In this document: piece by piece, positions 47,943-53,021 of the stretch
Layout of the letters: each line of letters begins with the position of its first letter
Position numbering within the stretch: position 1 is the first letter of the stretch
Assembly (NCBI GenBank): GCA_038217425.1
Contig: JBBQPM010000024.1
Coordinates: forward strand, 1-53,021
Direction of reading: 5' to 3'
Length of the DNA stretch: 53,021 bases
Source of the DNA: JAIEPT01 sp038217425
Lineage (GTDB): Bacteria > Planctomycetota > Planctomycetia > Gemmatales > Gemmataceae
Notes under the pieces: model-generated
The model's database searches: none
Seen by the model: only the letters and a program-made list of their open reading frames with translations
What the model was told of the DNA's origin: nothing
Translations under genes and position numbers: made by a program

Positions 47943-48770
47943 TTACTTCTTCAGGGCCGCATTGATCTCTTTGCCGGCAACGAACATGGCCTTGGTGAGT
48001 TCGTCGAGGCGCTCGGTTTCGGCGGCCTTGAAGACGGCGTCGAGGCGCGCCAGGGGTTCTTGCAACTTCTCCTGCAGCGCCTTGAGTTCCGCCCCTTGCA
48101 GCGTGCGGAGCTTTTCGCGGGCGCCGAGCAGTCCGGTACCTTGCCCGGGGGCGTAGACGCTGCCGTAAAACGGTTGCCGGGCGGCGGTGTGCCCCAGCGC
48201 CCAGCGCAGCCGCAGGTGGCGCAGCCCGAAACCGTCGGGACTACCGCGACCCAGCGGCGAAGCCATCCCCAGGATGGCCACCGTGATCTTGTCGCCCGCC
48301 TTGGTTGGCATCGGCGCGTTGCTCATCCAATCGGTCGGCGCGCGGTCGGTCGCCTTGTACATTCCGTCCTTGCTCCAGAGTCCGGCCGGTTTGCCGTTGA
48401 TGTAGGTATAGATCTCCCAGCTACCGAGGACGTTGCTTTCGATGCCGAGATTGTATCCCTTGAGGGTGAACTTCCCGATCTTCTCGGGGACGACGAAACT
48501 CAGCCGATACCACCCCGCCGCCCCCGGCTGGCCTTTGCCGTGAACCTCGTACGGGTTCTTGAGCACCGTCATCTTCGATTCGTCCGCGTCGAGTTCGTGC
48601 AGGGAGGGTTCCAGGCCGGCACGGAATTTCACTCCCGGCGTCAGGTCGATCGAATCGAGTTCCACCAAACGTGCGATCAGCTTGGTGAGATCGTCCGCGC
48701 CGGGGCCCTGGGCAACCGCGGTCGGCATCTCGAAGAGTCCCAAAAACGCGAGGCATAGCAAAAATCGCAT
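47943..48770 (-). CDS. Secreted hypothetical protein with coiled-coil tail
   Basis: A 275-aa exported protein. The start at 48770 follows GGAA and opens MRFLLCLAFLGLFEMPTAVA, a signal peptide; the longer frame upstream has no such feature. The middle is beta-rich (VVPEKIGKFTLKGYNLGI, LGSWEIYTYINGKPAGLW, ITVAILGMASPLG) and looks like a jelly-roll or galactose-binding-type domain. The C-terminus is a helix (ELKALQEKLQEPLARLDAVF, ETERLDELTKAMF). Family not recognised. Its neighbour on the plus strand is the HTTM gene, convergent, so it forms its own unit; the 176 bases upstream show no clear promoter. Confidence 0.75.
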   Translation of the reverse strand: MRFLLCLAFLGLFEMPTAVAQGPGADDLTKLIARLVELDSIDLTPGVKFRAGLEPSLHELDADESKMTVLKNPYEVHGKGQPGAAGWYRLSFVVPEKIGKFTLKGYNLGIESNVLGSWEIYTYINGKPAGLWSKDGMYKATDRAPTDWMSNAPMPTKAGDKITVAILGMASPLGRGSPDGFGLRHLRLRWALGHTAARQPFYGSVYAPGQGTGLLGAREKLRTLQGAELKALQEKLQEPLARLDAVFKAAETERLDELTKAMFVAGKEINAALKK

Positions 48771-48946
48771 GGAGAGAGTTCCTTGATCTTGTTTCGGGGG
48801 TTGCGCCATTCTGGTCGACGAACCCGACGCACGCAAGCGCCATTTCAGAACGGGCATCCCGAGCAGTTTGCTTCGGTCGGAAAAAAAAGCTATGGTGTTG
48901 ACGAAACCCAGGCTGCACGATGTTCTCCACGTGAGAGAATCCCCCC

Positions 48947-50071
48947 ATGGTCGGCCTCCTGCGATCTCGTTCCTCCGCTCGCAAGCGCCGCGGCCGTTCC
49001 ACGGTTTGCCTGTCGCTCGAGCTTCTTGAAAACCGCACGCAACCGAGCGTCACCGCCCCGACGAGCGACCCGCCGCCGGAATACGAAGCGAGCGAAGTCG
49101 CGATCTTTGTGACGCTCGAGGCTTCGGTCGGCGCCAGGCCGATTCAGGCGACCGCGGGGCCCAGTGCGTCGAGAATTTTCGCCACCTGGAACCCCTCACT
49201 GGATGCTTACCTTCTCAACAAGCCGCGCGTTCTCAGCGTCGTTTTCGACGAGGACCTCCACGCCCCGAGTATCCTGTCGGGCACAAATCTGAAGCTGGAA
49301 GTCTCGTCCGACGGGCATTACTACGTCGAACCGACGCAGTGGAACGAGATCTCGTTCCGCTTTGAATATCGTGCCGATACCAAGACGCTGATGCTGTTCC
49401 CCGCGTCGTCGGACGTCGATCCGTCGGCGGCGTTTCAGACCGGCTTCTACCGGATCACGCTGAGCAACGACCAGGATCCGCTGCGTTCGGCGCGCGACGG
49501 GGCGCCGGTCGGTTTCGACGAACACCATCCGCTGGGTCAAACATTCGTGGTGCGCGTCTGGGTCGAGGGCACGCTGGAACCGGACGACGACGGCACCTAT
49601 GAAGAACGGCACGACGTGGCCGCCGGCCCCGCGCCCGAACCCGTCGCCATTTTGATTCTGCTCGACGCGCCGATCATGATCCCAAGCAACAATATCGTCG
49701 CGGAGTCGCACCTGCCGAACCCGGCGCCCAGTTCGCCCCGGACGATGACGATCGATCCGACGACGGTGCGCCTGATCTTGTCGGGCGTCGCACCGGCGCC
49801 GAGCGTCGCGCCGTCGGGCGGGGATTATTCCTACGTTCCGGGCTTTTCATTGAGCGCGGCCCCGATCGGCGGCGTGCGCTCGTCGACGCCGACCTCCGAG
49901 ATCCGCCTCGTCGATCGACTCGACCTCGGCGGCGCCAGTTTCGCGGCCGGCCCCAGGCTCTCGCCCGGCCTGTTCGACTGGAAGCGGGTCGCCTCCTGGC
50001 TGGGACGATTCCTGACCGCGACCGCCGTGGATGCCCCCCCGGAATCTGCCGAAGTGGAGCCCGGCCCATGA
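48947..50071 (+). CDS. Exported protein with LELLENR N-terminal motif
   Basis: A 374-aa protein with the N-terminal pattern RKRRGRSTVCLSLELLENRT, a basic stretch followed by LELLENR, found at the start of many planctomycete surface proteins (the LExLExR type); its function is unknown. Residues about 70-250 hold beta-strands (PRVLSVVFDEDLHAPSILSG, FRFEYRADTKTLMLFP), a possible Big/cadherin-like fold. The later part is a Pro/Ala/Ser-rich linker with TMTIDPTTVRLILSG. It overlaps the downstream kinase by 4 bases (ATGA), indicating translational coupling, so it may be a co-expressed receptor or target partner. ATG 48947 has a weak ribosome-binding site. Confidence 0.75.
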   Translation: MVGLLRSRSSARKRRGRSTVCLSLELLENRTQPSVTAPTSDPPPEYEASEVAIFVTLEASVGARPIQATAGPSASRIFATWNPSLDAYLLNKPRVLSVVFDEDLHAPSILSGTNLKLEVSSDGHYYVEPTQWNEISFRFEYRADTKTLMLFPASSDVDPSAAFQTGFYRITLSNDQDPLRSARDGAPVGFDEHHPLGQTFVVRVWVEGTLEPDDDGTYEERHDVAAGPAPEPVAILILLDAPIMIPSNNIVAESHLPNPAPSSPRTMTIDPTTVRLILSGVAPAPSVAPSGGDYSYVPGFSLSAAPIGGVRSSTPTSEIRLVDRLDLGGASFAAGPRLSPGLFDWKRVASWLGRFLTATAVDAPPESAEVEPGP

Positions 50072-52779
50072 GCACCGAAGAAGCGACGCGCCGCATCGGA
50101 CCGCCGTCCGGGGACCAGCGACGTCTGACGCGAAGCCATCATCGCCCGGAGTTGCCCGCCGCGGGGGATTCGCTGTTCGGCTTCGAACTGCGGCGCGAGC
50201 TGGGCCGAGGCGCCTTTGCGTGCGTCTTCCTGGCCGAGCAAAACGACCTCGCGCGTCGGCCCGTCGTACTCAAGATTTCAAAGATCGAGGGGGATGAACC
50301 GCAGACGCTCGCCCAGCTGCAACACACGCACATCGTGCCGATCCACTCCGTCCACGAGAATGAAAAACTCGGGCTGCGCGCGGTCTGCATGCCGTATTTC
50401 GGCGGCGCGGCGCTGTCGGCCGTGCTCGAACGCGTTTGGCAGAAGCCCGCGCCTCCCACGACCGGCGCCGACTTCGACGAGGCGCTCGCGCACGTCCTGG
50501 CCGCTCCCTCGGCGCCGAGCGAACGACGCAACTACGATTACACGCAGACCTGCGTCTGCATCGTGAGCAAACTTGCGGAAGCGCTGCAGCACGCCCATCA
50601 GCGCGGCGTGATTCACTGCGACGTCAAACCCTCGAATGTCCTGATCGCCGACGACGGCACGCCGATGTTGCTCGACTTTAACGTGTCGCAGAACTCCCGC
50701 GCCGACGCTGCCGACGCCGTGCTCGGCGGCACCGTCGCCTACATGGCGCCGGAACATCTGCAGGCGATCCTCGATTATCGCGCCGCGCGTACTTGCGATG
50801 GCGCGAGGCCTGGCCTGCGCGTCGATCCCCGCAGCGACCTCTATTCCCTCGGCGTCGTGCTCTATGAAATGCTGGTCGGCGTCCGGCCTTTTGAGGAGTC
50901 CGGCAGCTACTCGCCGCTCGAATCGCAGTTCCTCGCGATGACCAAGGAACGTGCCGCGACCCATCCCTCGCTGCATGTCAAGCGTCCCGATCTCCCCTGG
51001 AGCCTGGAGAGCATCGTCCGCACCTGCCTGCATCCCGACCCAACGTGCCGATATCAATCCGGCGCGGATTTGGCCGAGGATCTTCGGCGTTTTCTGCACG
51101 ACGAACCGCTCCAGGTGGCGCCGGAACTCAGCGTTCGCGAACGGGTCGGCAAGTGGTTTCGGCGCCATCCGCGCGTGCGCTCGACGGGGACCGTCGCAGT
51201 GATCGCCGGGCTACTCTTGATCGCCAGCGGCGCGGCGCTGTCGCGCTACCGACATCATCTGCACGCGGCGCAGTCGGCACTCGACTCCGAGCAAGCGGAG
51301 AAACGCCTGAAAGCGTATGAGCAGGGAGCCGTACAGGCTTTGTGCTACGTGAATACTGCGAGCGATCTGCAGCCGCACACCGCCCAGGGGCAGGATCTCT
51401 GCGAGAAGACGCTCGCCATTTTCGGCGTCCTCGAGCGGCGCGATTGGCAGGATCAACCCGATTGGCGCCGGCTCGACGCGGAATCGAGGCATCGGCTCGC
51501 GGAGGAGACGCGCGAGTTGCTGCTCATGCTGGCCTGGGCGAAAGTTCGTGGTCAGCCGGCGAATCGGGAAGTGTTGCGCGACGCCCTGGCCTTGCTGGAA
51601 CGCGCCGATGCCATCGACGGGTTGCCTGCGTCTCGGGCCGTGGAGGAGGATCGCGCCAAGTATCTGGACATGCTGGGCGACAAGGAGGGCGCCGAGGCCG
51701 GCCGCGCCCGGGCGGAGCAGATACCGACGGTCACCGCGCGCGATCACTATTTGCTGGCCACGGGTCACGCCCGGCGCGGCCAGTACGAGCGCGCCGTCGA
51801 GGAACTGAATCGCGCCCTCGAACTCAATCCCCGGCACTACTGGGCGCAGCTGCAGCGCGGCATCTGTCGGCAGGAACTCGGCAAAATGGCGCTGGCCGCG
51901 GGGGACTTCGGCGCCTGCATCGGCCTTTGGCCAGACTTCGCCTGGGGCTATTTCAACCGCGCATATGTCTTTGAGAAGACCGGCCACCACGCCGAGGCGA
52001 TCGCCGACTACACCGCGGCGCTGCAGCTCGATCCGCAGTTCGCGCTCGCCTATTTCAACCGCGGCTCCGTCCATCTGGAGCACAAGGAGTTCGCGCGGGC
52101 GCTCGCTGACTTCCAGCGTGCGTGCGAATTGGGCCGAGACGACGGCTCCGTGCGGCTGGGCATCGGCGTGGCGCTGGAGGGCCTCAAACACCCGACCGAG
52201 GCGGACGACGCGCTCGCCCTCGCTCTGGAAAAGTCGAAGTTGCAAAGCGAGGCGCTTCAGCTGCGCCATCAATGGGTTCTCGGCTTCGCGATTCTGGACC
52301 GCTTGCCGGCCAAGGCCGCGGCGGCGTTCGACGCGGTGCTGGCGCGCGAGCCGCGCCATCCGCAGGCGCTCTACGGCAAGGCGGCCCACGCCGTCCGGTT
52401 CAAGAATGAAAAGGAAGCGCTTGCACTCTTCGATCAGATCATCCAGCTGGCGCCGGGCTTCCAGGCGCCGCGCCGATTCCGCGCGACCCTGGCGGCGCGG
52501 CGGGGAGACTTCGCCGCCGCCAGTCGCGACGTCAACTGGTGTCTGGAGCAAACCCGCGAACGGGACCAGAACCTTTACGCCGCTGCCTGCGTCGCGTCCC
52601 TGGCAGCCCAGAAGAGCCAGGATCCAGCGGTCTCGAAACACGCCGTCGAGCAGGCGCTTGCGTTTCTGGGCAAAGCGCTGGAGCACGCGTACGCCAAGTA
52701 TCATTTCGCCGACGATCCCGACCTGGCCGGCATCCGTGGGCAACCGCAGTTCCAGGCCTGGCTCGAGAAGCATCGGTGA
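50068..52779 (+). CDS. Ser/Thr protein kinase with transmembrane segment and TPR domain
   Basis: A 903-aa membrane kinase. Kinase domain about residues 37-350: glycine loop ELGRGAFACVF, ATP Lys69 (VLKISK), catalytic loop IHCDVKPSN (His183-Cys184-Asp185, Lys187, Asn190), and DFN (203-205) in place of DFG, then GGTVAYMAPEHL and DPRSDLYSLGVVLYEML. The Cys before Asp185 replaces the Arg of the common HRD and makes it a non-RD kinase. A membrane helix (about 374-394) follows, and then a helical region with TPR repeats from about 556 to 830, such as RDHYLLATGHARRGQYERAV and AWGYFNRAYVFEKTGHHAEA. Planctomycetes have many such kinases; TPRs probably bind partner proteins. Start overlaps the LELLENR gene. 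Confidence 0.93.
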   Translation: MSTEEATRRIGPPSGDQRRLTRSHHRPELPAAGDSLFGFELRRELGRGAFACVFLAEQNDLARRPVVLKISKIEGDEPQTLAQLQHTHIVPIHSVHENEKLGLRAVCMPYFGGAALSAVLERVWQKPAPPTTGADFDEALAHVLAAPSAPSERRNYDYTQTCVCIVSKLAEALQHAHQRGVIHCDVKPSNVLIADDGTPMLLDFNVSQNSRADAADAVLGGTVAYMAPEHLQAILDYRAARTCDGARPGLRVDPRSDLYSLGVVLYEMLVGVRPFEESGSYSPLESQFLAMTKERAATHPSLHVKRPDLPWSLESIVRTCLHPDPTCRYQSGADLAEDLRRFLHDEPLQVAPELSVRERVGKWFRRHPRVRSTGTVAVIAGLLLIASGAALSRYRHHLHAAQSALDSEQAEKRLKAYEQGAVQALCYVNTASDLQPHTAQGQDLCEKTLAIFGVLERRDWQDQPDWRRLDAESRHRLAEETRELLLMLAWAKVRGQPANREVLRDALALLERADAIDGLPASRAVEEDRAKYLDMLGDKEGAEAGRARAEQIPTVTARDHYLLATGHARRGQYERAVEELNRALELNPRHYWAQLQRGICRQELGKMALAAGDFGACIGLWPDFAWGYFNRAYVFEKTGHHAEAIADYTAALQLDPQFALAYFNRGSVHLEHKEFARALADFQRACELGRDDGSVRLGIGVALEGLKHPTEADDALALALEKSKLQSEALQLRHQWVLGFAILDRLPAKAAAAFDAVLAREPRHPQALYGKAAHAVRFKNEKEALALFDQIIQLAPGFQAPRRFRATLAARRGDFAAASRDVNWCLEQTRERDQNLYAAACVASLAAQKSQDPAVSKHAVEQALAFLGKALEHAYAKYHFADDPDLAGIRGQPQFQAWLEKHR

Positions 52780-52863
52780 CATTTGCCGCTTGCTGCTTAG
52801 TTGGACAGCGCCACTTTTCCTCAATCTTTAGACGTAAACTTAATGAGTGAAGTCATTTACATT

Positions 52864-52992
52864 TACCCCGAAGGGGTTGCATCTCAAAGCCCTGGGTTGC
52901 GTACTCGCAACCCAGGGAACAAAGGCGTCACACAGGATTACCCCGAAGGGGTTGCATCCGTATGGCCGCCTCGATGCAACCCCTTCGGGGTA
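52864..52992. repeat. Palindromic repeat cluster after the kinase gene
   Basis: Three copies of a 20-base unit (52864-52883, 52939-52958 and, inverted, 52973-52992), made of ACCCCGAAGGGG followed by TTGCATC. The second and third form a 20-bp inverted repeat with a 14-base loop. Between copies 1 and 2 is another perfect 12-bp hairpin, CCCTGGGTTGCG / CGCAACCCAGGG (52890-52901 / 52906-52917). The cluster may end the kinase transcript. The window ends 29 bases later with TGCCCTGGGGT, perhaps a further unit. Confidence 0.8.
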
Positions 52993-53021
52993 TGTTTCCA
53001 CGGATACCTGTGCCCTGGGGT

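Noticed and set aside
51211..52824. A 537-codon minus-strand frame opposite the TPR region
   Set aside because: Antisense shadow; TPR repeats are clear on the plus strand.

Overview
The window is 53 kb of GC-rich bacterial DNA whose gene content points to a planctomycete, most probably the Gemmataceae. The evidence is a tandem of DUF1559 pseudopilin-like genes, a DUF1501 protein with a twin-arginine-like N-terminus, a large secreted PPC-type beta-sandwich protein, a YXWGXW protein, a beta-propeller/cytochrome c fusion, an exported protein with the LELLENR N-terminal motif, and a Ser/Thr kinase fused to TPRs. No rRNA, tRNA, CRISPR array, transposase or integrase was seen. All assignments come from reading motifs and gene layout; no database search was run.

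Layout. 1-2.4 kb: one partial and two complete near-identical DUF1559 genes in tandem, each followed by hairpins. 2.4-4.4 kb: a nested palindromic element directly upstream of purA, then purA and a small basic protein. 4.4-10.2 kb: mostly minus strand, with a zinc-binding protein, a bile acid:sodium symporter-family transporter, a Cys-rich secreted protein and two distinct ADP-glucose pyrophosphorylases (glgC) either side of a four-helix membrane protein. 10.3-15.1 kb: a plus-strand five-gene run from one good promoter (GNAT acetyltransferase, M16 homologue without its zinc site, DUF1501, CYTH, panC). 15.2-17.9 kb: YXWGXW protein and rsmD (minus). 18-22.5 kb: a metallophosphoesterase and a 1115-aa secreted clan-A glycoside hydrolase-like protein. 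22.5-27 kb: minus-strand epimerase, sugar aminotransferase and a PPC-domain protein, divergent from a hybrid histidine kinase (27.3-29.8 kb) with an ethylene-receptor-like copper-binding membrane domain. 29.9-30.8 kb: a TIGR01777-type epimerase gene broken by one in-frame TGA. 30.9-34.7 kb: minus-strand esterase, 2[4Fe-4S] ferredoxin, a membrane-anchored protein, a CxxCxGxG protein and a DUF2007-like protein. 35-41 kb: small secreted proteins, a methyltransferase, the beta-propeller/cytochrome c protein and a three-repeat beta-trefoil-like protein. 41-42.4 kb: two small Cys-rich genes separated by an attC-like palindrome, resembling integron cassettes. 42.4-48.8 kb: YcaC-like hydrolase, DUF1398, a hypothetical protein, DUF1294, an esterase, and a glycosyltransferase/HTTM membrane group. 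48.9-52.8 kb: the LELLENR protein translationally coupled to the kinase-TPR protein, ended by palindromic repeats.

Themes. Housekeeping genes (purA, panC, rsmD, glgC) are scattered among planctomycete-typical surface and secreted proteins. Intergenic spaces are rich in several unrelated palindromic repeat families, some acting as terminators. Several sigma70-like promoters with 16-18 bp spacing and -10 boxes such as TAGAAT or TAAGAT lie upstream of start codons. The most interesting items are the ethylene-receptor-like kinase, the cassette-like Cys-rich gene pair, the nonsense-interrupted epimerase, the tandem DUF1559 array with covarying hairpins, and the nested palindrome upstream of purA.
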